Shown: one piece after another, positions 54,486 to 64,000 of the stretch | How the letters are laid out: every line of letters starts with the position of its first letter | Numbering within the stretch: the stretch's first letter is position 1 | Source of the DNA: Nothophaeocryptopus gaeumannii | Lineage: Eukaryota; Ascomycota; Dothideomycetes; Mycosphaerellales; Mycosphaerellaceae | Length of the DNA: 64,000 nt | NCBI GenBank assembly: GCA_031771865.1 | Contig: JASISA010000027.1 | Coordinates: 186,001 to 250,000 of the forward strand | Reading direction: 5' to 3' | Notes under the pieces: model-generated | What the model was told of the DNA's origin: nothing | Databases searched by the model: none | What the model saw: the letters and a program-made list of their open reading frames with translations, nothing else | Made by a program: the position numbers and the translations under genes

Positions 54486-55931
54486 GCTTTTATTCAAATT
54501 CGGCGTGGACGCAGTCTTGAACAGACCGAAGCGTGAGCGGGTGGTGGTCGGTGTGTGCGGCGGTTGCGGTGTGACGCTCCTGGTCAGTTGACTCGGTCTC
54601 GCGGGAGGAACTGCTGCGGCATGGTGATTCCACGCCGACGAGGCGAAGAGGAAGCTGGGGTGATGTTAGAAGTGATGAGGACAGAGAAGGATGTAGTGGA
54701 CTTCTCGGATGTTGCTTACTCCGCCAGCTTGCCGTTTTGATAGGCTCACCCGTCGTGGGTAGTGTGTGAATAAGATGTGGTGCTAGCCGTACGAAAGACG
54801 TGAGAGGAGGTTGGCTGCTGGCTTCGGCGTCGTGGGATTCGCTGGTCAGAGCGCTCTCGCCGCCCTCTCACTTCCAAGTCTTTCAGCGCCTGACCTTTCG
54901 CCGTCCGTCGCCGTCAAAAAGAATCACTGCTTGCGATTGTCTGTAGCAGCGCATACAACACGTATAGAGTCCAATGACATCCAATGCGGCATCATCTGTA
55001 AACATACAAAAAGCTGCGCGTGGGTTGCGGATTGATTTTGGTTCTTGCGTTCCTGATGGACGCGGCGCAAATTGGTCGTGGCACTTTTGACTTTCCGCTC
55101 CCAAACGCCTGCGCCGACCACGTCATCCATCATACAACATCCTGACACTGCGTTGCGCGAGGCATCATCCTTTCATGAGCGCATGCGACGGAAGATTATC
55201 ATGAAAGTGACAATGTGAAATCTGAAATAAGCTATCTGCGATGAAGACATACGGCTACTCGATGCAGCGCGCCTTGAACTGCGACGAGGAGGCCACAATA
55301 AGGATGCAGTCGCAATATAAGCATACTCAAGGCGTACCAAAGTCCGCAGACTCAAGAATGGCTCGGAAGACAGGACCGAGGAACCTGAGGGAGTGATCGG
55401 AATCGCGCCTTGTGTGCTGCGCGGTTCGCGACTCACACACGACCTATCTCATCAAAGTACGACAAGCCAGTATTCCCGGTTCGCGGCGCTGTTCAAAATA
55501 TTGAAACGGTCATCTCATAAACCTGCCCTACGGCACGCCGTTGTCATATCCGAACCAAGGCAAACGTCCACTCGGAAGACGGAGAATATGCCCCAGGATA
55601 TCCAGGCACGCGGCGCATCTGAATCAGGGACTTGCGGCAGTACCGCGCATCGATCATATCTCCCACGGCTCCGAGACAGGGACTGTCTGACTTGGCGGGC
55701 TGGCGAACCCTGCTTCGAAAGATTGAACTGCGCCTTGTGCCGAAGAGCTGTCAGGAATTTGCACTGGCGATGCAGCTGTGGCCTCAGGAAGGCGGTCTGA
55801 GCCGCAGGTTTGCAAGACAGTGCTTGGTGACAAGAGAGATCTATCGGGTATCATCGCTAATGGACAGATCAAGCAATAAAAGGTAGGCACACCACACCAC
55901 ACCTTCGGTATTTTCTCTCCTTCCTCTCTTC
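54486..55931. other. Intergenic region, 1.45 kb
   Basis: Upstream of Sec2 and downstream of the second MFS gene. Overlapping frames at 55393-55971 on both strands carry no motif. Confidence 0.5.
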
Positions 55932-57409
55932 TCAGGCCTTCTTCTTCACCTCCCATCCGACTCTGCTCCATCTCGTAAGAACGACAAGCCCTCCTCCAAC
56001 AAACAACGTCGCAGCACAGAAGACCTGCAGACTAAGCCAACTCGGATCTTTCTCCAACAGCACACCAGCAATAGGCGTTCCGATCAACAAGCCCAACGCA
56101 GCGCAGAACGTATTCATGCCGAGCCGCCCACCAACAGTGCTCATGTCATCCGTACTACTCACAACCGTACTCGGCTGCAAGCTCACGAACGCACCACTGA
56201 AGGCGCCATACAGCAGCGACCATACAATCAGCCCGCCGAGAGTAGTGGCCGAATAGATAGCGATCCAGCAGAATCCAAGCACACCCGCAATCAACGTACA
56301 AGTACTCAACACGTTCAACGGCCCCAGGAAGTCCGCGATAAATCCCGGCGCGATTCGTCCAGCCACACTCCCCGCGGAGAGGATGGGAAGCATATAGAAT
56401 GCCATGGTATCCCCGAGCTCCGCCTTCTGAGAAGCGAAAGTGCTGATGTAGAAGAATGGGATGTAAAAACCGATGAAGCCGATGAAGGATGCCAGGCTGA
56501 AAAGGCTGAAAGGCAGCTCTTTGAATCCATCAAAATCTACGATTTTTCGCCGCGAAGAAGCGTGGATCCGGCGAGGGCGTATGAGTGCACAGGGAATGAT
56601 GAGGGTTCCGAGGGCCATGAAGCCTAGTATGCGTGTCGTCCACCCGAATGAGAAGTTATGCTTATATAGCAATTCGTGGAAGACGATGGTGTAGATGACA
56701 CCTCCGAGCGAAGATCCAGAAGCCGCGAGACCGAGTGCGAAGGAGCGTTTTGTGCTGAAGTACGACGGCACGATTGCTATGCTCGTGATGAAGAGGCCTC
56801 CGTGTCCGAGACCCATACAGAGTCCTTGCGCGAGCATGAGTTGCCAATAAGTTGTGCAGAGGCTGACCATCATCAGTCCTAGCACAACCAGGGCGGTCCC
56901 GCAGCAGACGAGGGTTTTGCCGTAGCCTCTGTCGAACAACGGTCCTGCGAAGATCGTCACGCAGCAGAGGAGGAAGGCTTCGATAGATCCGATCCAGGAT
57001 ATGTCGGAGTCGGAGGACGCGGGGATGAGGGTCTTGGAGTAGTAAGTCTGGAAGACACCGAATGCGTTGATGAGACCCCAGGAATTGGAAAACATGAGAA
57101 ACCCACAGAGGACTTGAAGCCAGGCTTGAAGGCCACCTTGGGGATTTGTGGACTAGCAGGGACGGAGAGGTGAGAAGGTGAGATCTCGAGAGGGCCGCCG
57201 AAGGTGTAGTTCTGAGGGATGCCGTCGGCGTCGTGGTCGGCATCGTGGTCCGAGGTATGGTGATGTTGGGCTGGTTGTTTCTCAGGATCGTCCGTGTTTG
57301 AGTACAAAGAAGGCGCATGAGACGTATACGGCGTCTCTTCTTTTTCTGGGTGGTGATCTGTTGTTGCTATGGACGTCTGGCGATTGCTGGCATCGTGTGG
57401 CGAGGCCAT
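55932..57409 (-). CDS. MFS monocarboxylate-type transporter with N-terminal frame break
   Basis: The main frame runs from about 57145 to 55932 and encodes a complete set of helices starting GGLQAWLQVLCGFLMFSNSW, then INAFGVFQTYY, with the MCT-type loop motif DRGYGKTLVCCGTAL between helices 2 and 3, and SLQPSTVVSSTDD late in the protein. The cytosolic N-terminus (ATG at 57409; MASPHDASNRQTSIATTDHH and onward, to about residue 88) is in a different frame. The two meet around the A-run at 57145-57147: adding one A gives SPQNPQGGLQAW, the normal entry to helix 1. I find no phase-compatible GT donor to explain it by splicing. The alternative start, Met at 57095, would give 387 residues without the N-terminus. 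Substrate unknown. Confidence 0.78.
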
Positions 57410-58212
57410 TCTGTGTTGAAAGCGCTGGGCCGTTTAGAGAAGGGGTGGCGGTCAGTGGCAGAGACAGAGAAAACGGTACCTACATTGTGAAATAGCAGAT
57501 ATAGCGTATTTCAACTCACCTTTCCTCACCTCCAGATACATACCGAAGTCGCATACCGAAAGATGTGTTCGTCACACAAAGAAAAGGACCCGTCAAACAA
57601 TGGTGCGATATGACGGCTGTGAGCGAAGCGACCGGAAGCCAATTGCTATTCGTCATTCTGAGTAGCACCGAGTTCAGGCCAGCCGCAGTGGAACTTGTCT
57701 CAGCAGAGAAAGTGATGTTTGGTCAAAGTTCGATATCTAGATCGGTTGCCTGCATGCCAGTCCGATCCTTAGGTTGGCTTTTCGGCAGACGAGGTCGGCT
57801 TGTTGAGCCTCCTGGCTGGATGGCTTGGCGGTTGAATTAGAGGACAATCTGGACTGGCAAGCTTCAAGTCCGGCATGTTGAAATGGGCGTGGTGTGTATC
57901 ATTGGAACATGACCGTCTTCGTTGGCAGGCAAAGCGAAGTTGATGATGTTCAAGAAAGGAAGAGGAGTTGTTGTCATCGCAAGGAGGGTTGCACTCCCGA
58001 GCCCGGAAAATCCCACCTCCGATCTCAAACTCAATACGCTCAGTCACCTCTCTCACCTCGCAGCATTCCCTTGAAAATTGCTGGCATGTGAACCTAGCAC
58101 CCAGGCTCATGCGAAGTTCTTCCACTGGCTTGCCACTTACCGCGAACAACACATATCGCCTGCATCTCCTCCACCGCCACCGCCTCGACGTGGAAACTTC
58201 TGAAATAAGAGC
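57410..58212. other. Divergent promoter region
   Basis: About 800 bp between the MFS and YAE1 starts, containing both promoters. The minus frame at 57769-58419 overlaps the YAE1 5' end and has no motif. Confidence 0.5.
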
Positions 58213-58929
58213 ATGCTTCGCGACATCCTGGGCCGGCGCATCTCGAATGGTTCGCAAGTCGATGACCAGGTCTTTATGAACGGCGCACACGATTCGAATG
58301 ACGGTACCGATGGAGAGGGCTATGGGCGTAGTCAAGAGGAGAGCTACGTGGACGGCGACCTCAACGACGATGTCTTCGGATCTGCGCCTGCGAGTCCTGT
58401 GCTGAGCCCACACGACCACAGCCAGAATGAAGAAGATACGGACGCAGAAGGACTAGCGAGTCCAGGAAGGAGAAGACTCGAACACTCCGATGTCCCTCGC
58501 TTGAGAGCTATACACGTCACAAACGGCTACCGCGAAGGCATCGCACAAAGCAAAGAGCAGTATATCCAAGCCGGCTTCGATGAGGGATACAGTCTTGGCG
58601 GTGAGATTGGTATGAAAGCTGGATGGTGTTTGGGTGTGCTAGAGGGAATATCTCGCGGGTTGCAGAGACAGCTCGCGAAGGATGTGGACAATGCTCAGAT
58701 CAAAGAGGTGAGGAGGTTGTATGAAGAGGCGAAAGAGGAGTTGATGGTTGAGAAGCTGATGGGTACGGGATGCTTTGGGCCGGATGGAATATGGACGTAT
58801 GAGGTGCCTGGGCAGGACAATGAGGATGAGGTCACGTTCGGAGATGTTGCGGATGCGCATCCTATCTTGAAGAGCTGGAGGGCGAGGACGCTAGAGCTGG
58901 CGGAGCGGACTGGCCTGAATCTGTCTTGA
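58213..58929 (+). CDS. YAE1: Yae1, deca-GX3 cytosolic Fe-S adaptor
   Basis: Intronless, 238 residues, ATG at 58213. The hallmark Yae1/Lto1 deca-GX3 helix runs from about residue 105 to 149 with glycine every fourth residue (GYREGIAQSK, AGFDEGYSLGGEIGMKAGW, CLGVLEGISRGL). The N-terminal 90 residues are acidic and disordered, and the C-terminus is helical. In yeast, Yae1 with Lto1 brings the cytosolic Fe-S targeting complex to the ABC ATPase Rli1, allowing cluster insertion; this is essential for ribosome recycling in air. Length is normal for filamentous fungi. Confidence 0.92.
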   Translation: MLRDILGRRISNGSQVDDQVFMNGAHDSNDGTDGEGYGRSQEESYVDGDLNDDVFGSAPASPVLSPHDHSQNEEDTDAEGLASPGRRRLEHSDVPRLRAIHVTNGYREGIAQSKEQYIQAGFDEGYSLGGEIGMKAGWCLGVLEGISRGLQRQLAKDVDNAQIKEVRRLYEEAKEELMVEKLMGTGCFGPDGIWTYEVPGQDNEDEVTFGDVADAHPILKSWRARTLELAERTGLNLS

Positions 58930-59534
58930 AGTGGACTCTTACTCTCTCAATCCATATGTCCGGTCATCCATCATATTGCTGGGCTAACCAATAACGTCGA
59001 GGAATTCTTCATCTTTCTGCAGCCGTACGGTTCTCGCGACTATATCGCGGCGCTGACGCGAATGATCACGGTGTTCCTGCCATCAGGCTCACGTCCATCC
59101 ATGTACTTTGTGCGACCAAGAGACGTCATCTAGCCAGACACGGCTACCTCAGCCGCACACCATGTCAAACAGATGAAGACACGAGCGACCATTCGTGCGT
59201 GCAGGTCTAAACGCGAATGTGGTCGTGCTAGCAGGGAATTATGTCGCCTCTCTGTACTGTCTGCTCTGAGATATTCGCAGGTGGCTCATTACAGAATTAT
59301 AGCGTCAAGTACAGCCTCGGCCCAGATGACACCAGGGAAGCCTATGAAGCAAGGACAGCACAGGTACGACAGACTCATCACCCAGAAGCACATTTCCATC
59401 GACAGGCGGTCTCTCGTGGATGCCCACTGTTTTCCGGCTTCATAACGAAAGACTGCTATTCATAATACACCACCTATTGGTGGTGGAAATTTGATGACCA
59501 CAGACCAGTCACTCTGTATCTACAAGGTCCGCAA
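58930..59534. other. Intergenic region, 0.6 kb
   Basis: Between YAE1 and the decayed HET gene. Frames at 59173-59465 overlap and have no motif; this may include the lost 5' end of the HET gene. Confidence 0.4.
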
Positions 59535-61461
59535 ATGCGCACATCTCCTAGGGTCTGGATGAAGAAATCTCCGCCTTCCGCAGCACCATGCGATAACATT
59601 GTCGGCTTTGAGATCTTAATAAGTCATGAGACGACGCCTGACAACGTCAAAATGGATGCCTTGGCCAAGGCTTCTGTTTCGACCAGAAACACCAGCCACT
59701 CTGAGGTCTTGGAGCTTGCGAAGCCATGGCTCTATGACTGCACCACTTCACACACCGAGTGTCAGAGGCCCAATCGTCAGCAGTGACAGCCAACGCGCCT
59801 GCTGGAGCTCACGGAAGGAAGGGCAAAGCTCATCGATTCTGCTCTTATGGATATCGAAGAGCCATATTCAACACTTATTCACTGCTGGGGAGACTTCAGG
59901 ACTTTCAGATTGAATATCGAAAATGAGTCTGAGCAACGTGGCGGCATGCCATTCGTTGTCTTCCCACCAACCTTCAGAGACTCAATGGAAGTTGCGACCT
60001 CCTTGGGCTTCAGATACTTATGGGTTGATTCCTACTGCATAATACAAGACAGTGAAGAGGACTGGGCAAATGAGGCGACAACTATGATTCGCGTATACAC
60101 GAACAGCATGCTGAGTATTGGAGCAGCTGTCGGTGCTGACCCGAACTCCGGCCGTTTCGTAGATCAACCCTAAGGAGAAGCACCTGCAAGCAGTGTCCTC
60201 TGGCGACAATTTTCGGACGCTGAACAAGAGCTTTGGGAACTGCAACGAGATCAGCATTCGGAACGGGAAAACATCAGTCAATTATCTGAGCAACGACTCT
60301 TCACTCGTGGCTGGATCGTTCAAGAGCGGCAACTTGCGTCGAGAATGATCCACTTCACGACCACTAGCATTTTTGGGGAATGCCCGCCTCTGCAATTTGC
60401 ATCCGAATGGTATCCGCTTGGAATGCAGGGATGGGCCCTCGGCATCTGAGAAGCAGCGCCGGGAACTCTTCACAGAATCGGGAGGACGTGGCCCCAGAAC
60501 AGGCGGGAATATGGCAAAGCAGTGCGCTTCGACCAAGAGTACCTGCGTGATACTCTCGCTGATTCCCTTGAAGCCTACTCCACATGCTCACTGACATATC
60601 TGGGGCAAGAAAAGGTCGTTGCATTTCAAAACATTGACGAAAGAGTCTGCGAGTACCTAGGTGACCATCACTGGAACGGCTTCATTAGTAGCATGCTGCC
60701 TTTTGCGCTGCTGTGGAAAGTTCAGTTCCTACGCAACACTTTAGCCTGCAAGAGCCCGCGACCAGTGGGTCAACTGTGCCATCTTCCTGGCACTAGGCTT
60801 CGTCGAATCGCCCGATCACGCTGCTCTACGGCCTGACAACCGTGCACAAGCGATCCCCTGGGGTGTGCAATCTGGCTCTGATACCGGGCCACGGGCCTCT
60901 CGTATCGCCCACTCAGTGGTTGATAAACACGCCTCTGGTATGCATAGCCAGGCTTTTTAACGTTTACTATGTCGAAAAACACGACATCCGCGGGCATGCC
61001 GTCCGCTTGTACACGCCACGTGGACCTCATCAACAGCGCGGTACTGTCTTCCATCCAAAAATTGTATCGCATGTGGAGGGAATCCCGTGGTACGTTGGTG
61101 GATACGACTACAGCCACGACGAAGGCATTAAGCAAGCAATGTCTTCCTCTTGCCCATATGGTCGTCCTATCAGATTCGGACGTGTGACTGGTTCACTGGC
61201 CGAGTCAGACGACGGAGTCTTACTCGCCTACTGAACATACAGATGGGACAGAAAACCAGCCAAGTGCTTTACAGTCTCGAGACTGGAATCCGACAAGAAG
61301 GACCACCAGAGGAGTACAAATACGCTGGACTGGCCCCGCGAAAGCGTAGAGATGGTTGCTACACGCGGATAGGAATGTACCATGGGCATGAACTTCCTTG
61401 CGCTATTGAGATCTTTGAGGCTATGCGAGAAGCAAAAGCACAGCTTGTGCTTATCAGTTGA
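59535..61461 (+). pseudogene. Decayed HET-domain gene
   Basis: A single plus frame (59535 to about 60720) carries HET-protein blocks in order: LAKPWLYDCTTSHTECQRPN, TRLLELTEGRAKLIDSA, EPYSTLIHCWGDF, FRYLWVDSYCIIQDSEEDW, RLFTRGWIVQERQLASRM, and AYSTCSLTYLGQEKVVAFQN. It is broken by TGA at 59784, TAA at 60171 and TGA at 60447, all in frame. After about 60720 the match slips into other frames, and the last recognisable tail (RRDGCYTRIGMYHGHELP, to 61459) lies in a third frame. This is the HET subfamily with an upstream ankyrin-free N-terminal module common in plant-associated fungi. It is unlikely to make a working protein. Compare the intact HET gene at 34.0-35.9 kb. Confidence 0.8.
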
Positions 61462-61603
61462 CGTCGAAGGAGCAATCCACGATCTCTTTATTGACCTGGC
61501 TATCACTGGACTATGTGCGACGGCTCTCGCGACCCTTTGAAAGGTCCTATTCATTGAGTAACTTCACGTAATAGAATGAACATCGTCCGCAACACAAACC
61601 CCC

Positions 61604-63316
61604 TCAACTAGCCCTAGACAGCTTGAACCCGCCCGGTACTCGGCTTTGGAAAAAGCCATGTGGATCATACTTCTTCGACACTTGGCACATGTGCTCCGCA
61701 TTGGCGGCTCCATAACTCCCAATCACATCCTGAGGCGCCTTCGCATAGTTCAGATACTTGAACTCTTCATTCAGGCCAATCGACTTGGAATACGCTTCGA
61801 TGCTGTTCGTCATGACGTACACCTTCTGGAGAATGCTTGGTAGCTGATTCTCAGTCTCTGTGGAGTTCTTGCCCAGCAGAATGACGCCTGCTACGAAGAA
61901 GAGCTTGTTATTGGAGTTTGGATCGAGACCCATCATGTTGCCTCCTTTCCGTATGCTGATCTCTGCGACGTAGGACTGGAGGGGTTGGAATTCGAGGATC
62001 GATCTAAAGTTCTTGGGTCCTAGGGTAGCGTTCAAGTTGTCGACAAGTTTGGCGTGCTGGTCGAGGGCATAGCGCATTACTCGTTTGTCGTTGGCGAGGG
62101 TTAAGTACGAGCCGGCGTTTCTGTGGCAGATCGGTCAGTCTATACCTGATTATGGCGATCGAACGGCTTTGTGGACTGACAATGTGCTAGCGCCCACTTC
62201 AGTGCTTCTGGTGGATTCTGCGTAGGACAGCACTTCCGAAACGGCCGGAGTCACAGCCCATATCTGGTTGAAAGCACCAAATGCGCTGTTGTTTGCATCT
62301 CCGTTGGTGTTGACTTCCAGCACCTGGATAGTGATCTCACCACTGGGATTCTCCGGGTTGTAACCCACCATTGAGAGCATCGCATTGTCCTGGAACAATC
62401 GATCAAGATCTGTGAACACTTTAACTGCATCGACGATGGCGTCCGAATGCTCGTAACCGATTGTCCTCGTCGTGTACGATATACTCTTGGCCGGGAACGT
62501 CTCAAGATCAAATCTCGACACAATACCAAAGTTGCTCCCACCTCCTTTCAACGCCCGCCACAGATCCGAATTTGCCGATGCATTCGCATTGACGATAGAT
62601 CCATTCGCCAGCACCACTTCGTAGTTGACGACGCTGTCGCAGGCGAAACCTGTTCGAGCTGTATACCATGAATTGCCTCCTCCGAGAGTAAATCCGCCGA
62701 CACCGACGATACCCTCTCTCCCACCTGTGACGCCTACGCCATACTCATGCAAAGTATCAAGAACAGCCTGCCACCGCGATCCAGTCCCAACACTCGCAAC
62801 TTTCGTCGCCGGATTATAAATCGTTGCATTCAATTGGCTCAAATCAATCGTCACACCATCCTCGATGTTGTTCGAATTATCAGATCCATGGCCGCCACTT
62901 CGAATGGCGATGTGCCAATCTCCACCTTCGTTACCGGCATGATCGAGAGCGATGAGTGTGCGAGAGACTTCGGAGGGTGTGCTTGGGAGGACGAAACACC
63001 AGGGTCGTTTGCGGGTGTTGAGGGACCAGTTCTCCTCGACTAGGGTTTGATAGAGAGGAGAAGAGGGAAGGTGCACGGCGTGGGAGAGGTTGGCTGAGTT
63101 CAGGGCGTCGCACTAGGAAAAGATTAGGAGGGCTGATTGGTATTTTGAAGAGGTTTTGCGTACTGGTGGCAAGCCGTTGAGAGGTTGTGTGTTGTTGACT
63201 GTTGCTGGAGCAGTATATCCCTGCACAGCAGCTCCATGTACGCCGCCGAAGAGAACAAGAGGTAGAAGAGTGGCAGTCATACTGCTGTTCGACTTTGTGG
63301 AAGCTGGAAGAAACAT
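61604..63316 (-). CDS. Secreted BBE-type FAD-linked oxidoreductase
   Basis: Three exons: 63316-63164, 63112-62181 and 62120-61604, with introns of 51 and 60 nt; 533 residues. A signal peptide is present (start at Met1, or at Met13: TATLLPLVLFGGVHGAA). The FAD-binding PCMH domain begins near CDALNSANL (52-60); His126 in AIRSGGHGSDN is the usual covalent FAD ligand. The second covalent residue of BBE enzymes (a Cys in GxCxxVGGxxLGGG) is replaced: the text reads GREGIVGVGGFTLGGG. The C-terminal BBE motif YDPHGFFQSRVPGGFKL is complete. Members oxidise sugars, alcohols or secondary metabolites with O2; the substrate is unknown. The second donor (GTCAGT) was chosen because it keeps GASTLNAGSYLTLAND in frame. 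Confidence 0.9.
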
Positions 63317-63654
63317 TGCAATGGTCTTCGGGATGCTTGTTCTGTGAGTCTTGGTCTAAATGGAACCCTTTGCAAACGCTGGTGTGGATTATTATAAGGC
63401 TTTCTACGGAGTACATCTATCGCATTCCTGTCTCCCAATGTCTTTGAATAGCGCCATTCAACTTCCTACGTCAACGCAAGCAACGATCTGTCGTGGCTGA
63501 GAAACAAGCCCAGGTCCGAGAGGCTCGGAAGTTATGCGAGCCTCGGGCAGAGGACATCCGGACACTTTCTCGCTTTCGCTTTGCTATCACATGGAAAACA
63601 ACCCAGCCGTAAGAACGTTCATCGATCAATTTGGGAGCTCGACGTCACAATTGC
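63317..63654. other. Divergent promoter region
   Basis: About 340 bp between the FAD oxidase start and the right-edge gene. A TATAAGG-like string lies near 63393. No gene seen. Confidence 0.4.
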
Positions 63655-64000
63655 ATGAAGGCAGTCTATGTCACACAGGAAAGTGTTGAACATGGTCGGT
63701 TGGATGCCTGCCTGGCGGTCTCTCAGGGTACGTACACTCCGTATTGCTCGACTTGTCCCTAGACGACGACGAATCAATTGCACAGCTCAGTAGAACAACT
63801 TCGCACTGCTTAGACACCGACAGCATCCGTCTGCTCTATATTCGAGCACAATGTATCCGAACCGGTATGTTAGTGCATCAATATTGCTGTATGTTGAAGA
63901 GCTTGCAAGTACTGAGAGTTACTCACGCGCTAGATCTTAAGATTGAGCTGGCCCAGGTGGAGATCATCAAAAGATACAAGGAACTGGTTCGTCGAGTTGG
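63655..64000 (+). CDS. Unidentified small gene running off the right edge
   Basis: Proposed exons are 63655-63727, 63763-63864 and 63934 to beyond the window. The last two are joined across a 69-nt GTATGT...CTAG intron (63865-63933) that keeps the frame and joins LLYIRAQCIRT to DLKIELAQVEIIKRYKELV, a convincing helical coding stretch. The first join uses a 35-nt GTACGT...CCTAG intron, shorter than the other introns here; if wrong, translation may start elsewhere, because the second exon is open upstream to a TGA at 63687. The start AVYVTQESVEHGRLDACLAV carries no signal peptide. I recognise no family. Confidence 0.45.

Noticed and set aside
57145..57409. An intron to reconcile the MFS N-terminus
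   Set aside because: The few GT dinucleotides upstream are in the wrong phase or too close to the TGCTAG acceptor, and no donor gives the helix-1 frame.
1..64000. tRNA or rRNA genes, CRISPR arrays, bacterial-type operons, intact transposons
   Set aside because: No B-box-like GGTTCGAATCC string, array of spaced repeats, terminal repeats or transposase/integrase/RT motif was found by eye; a covariance-model and repeat search would be decisive.

Overview
The window is nuclear DNA of a filamentous ascomycete (Pezizomycotina; a dothideomycete is my best guess, by inference only). The evidence is: short spliceosomal introns, mostly 48-60 nt with GT-AG ends; two loci with HET (heterokaryon incompatibility) domains; a PalI/Rim9 pH-signalling gene; a GPI-anchored cell-wall protein; MCT-type MFS carriers; secreted plant-polymer-directed enzymes. 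Genes lie on both strands with no operons. I see no tRNA, rRNA, CRISPR array or intact transposon. Intron and frame assignments come from reading the sequence; family names are from recognised motifs, not searches.

Left part (1-15 kb): the 3' part of a secreted six-hairpin glycosidase interrupted by one in-frame TAG; an undeciphered decayed block (2.1-3.2 kb); a tannase/feruloyl esterase; a class III CoA-transferase; an F-BAR/RhoGAP protein; a PNPOx-like flavin split-barrel protein; a zinc alcohol dehydrogenase facing a TauD-type dioxygenase that carries a mitochondrial-looking leader.

Middle (16-36 kb): a GPI-anchored wall protein built from small phase-1 exons; a five-exon FAD monooxygenase; remains of a CmcJ/AsaB-like enzyme; a hotdog thioesterase; an amidase; a 5'-truncated, frameshifted Hsp70-like gene abutting head-to-head a coiled-coil gene without an ATG; a single-pass membrane protein; an MFS carrier; an intact HET gene.

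Right part (37-64 kb): a small cysteine-rich secreted protein (effector-like); palI; a five-repeat Myb/SANT protein broken by an in-frame TGA; a large low-complexity protein; a DUF2786 protein; a Sec2-type Rab exchange factor; an MFS carrier with an N-terminal frame break; Yae1; a decayed HET gene; a secreted BBE-type FAD oxidase; and the start of a further gene at the right edge with a possible 35-nt intron.

Housekeeping genes (Sec2, Yae1, PalI, RhoGAP, DUF2786) alternate with accessory genes. Six loci carry reading-frame lesions: either true decay (substitution stops of a type that C-to-T change can produce) or, for the two single-base frame breaks, possible base-calling errors. This distinction is the main open question for the region.
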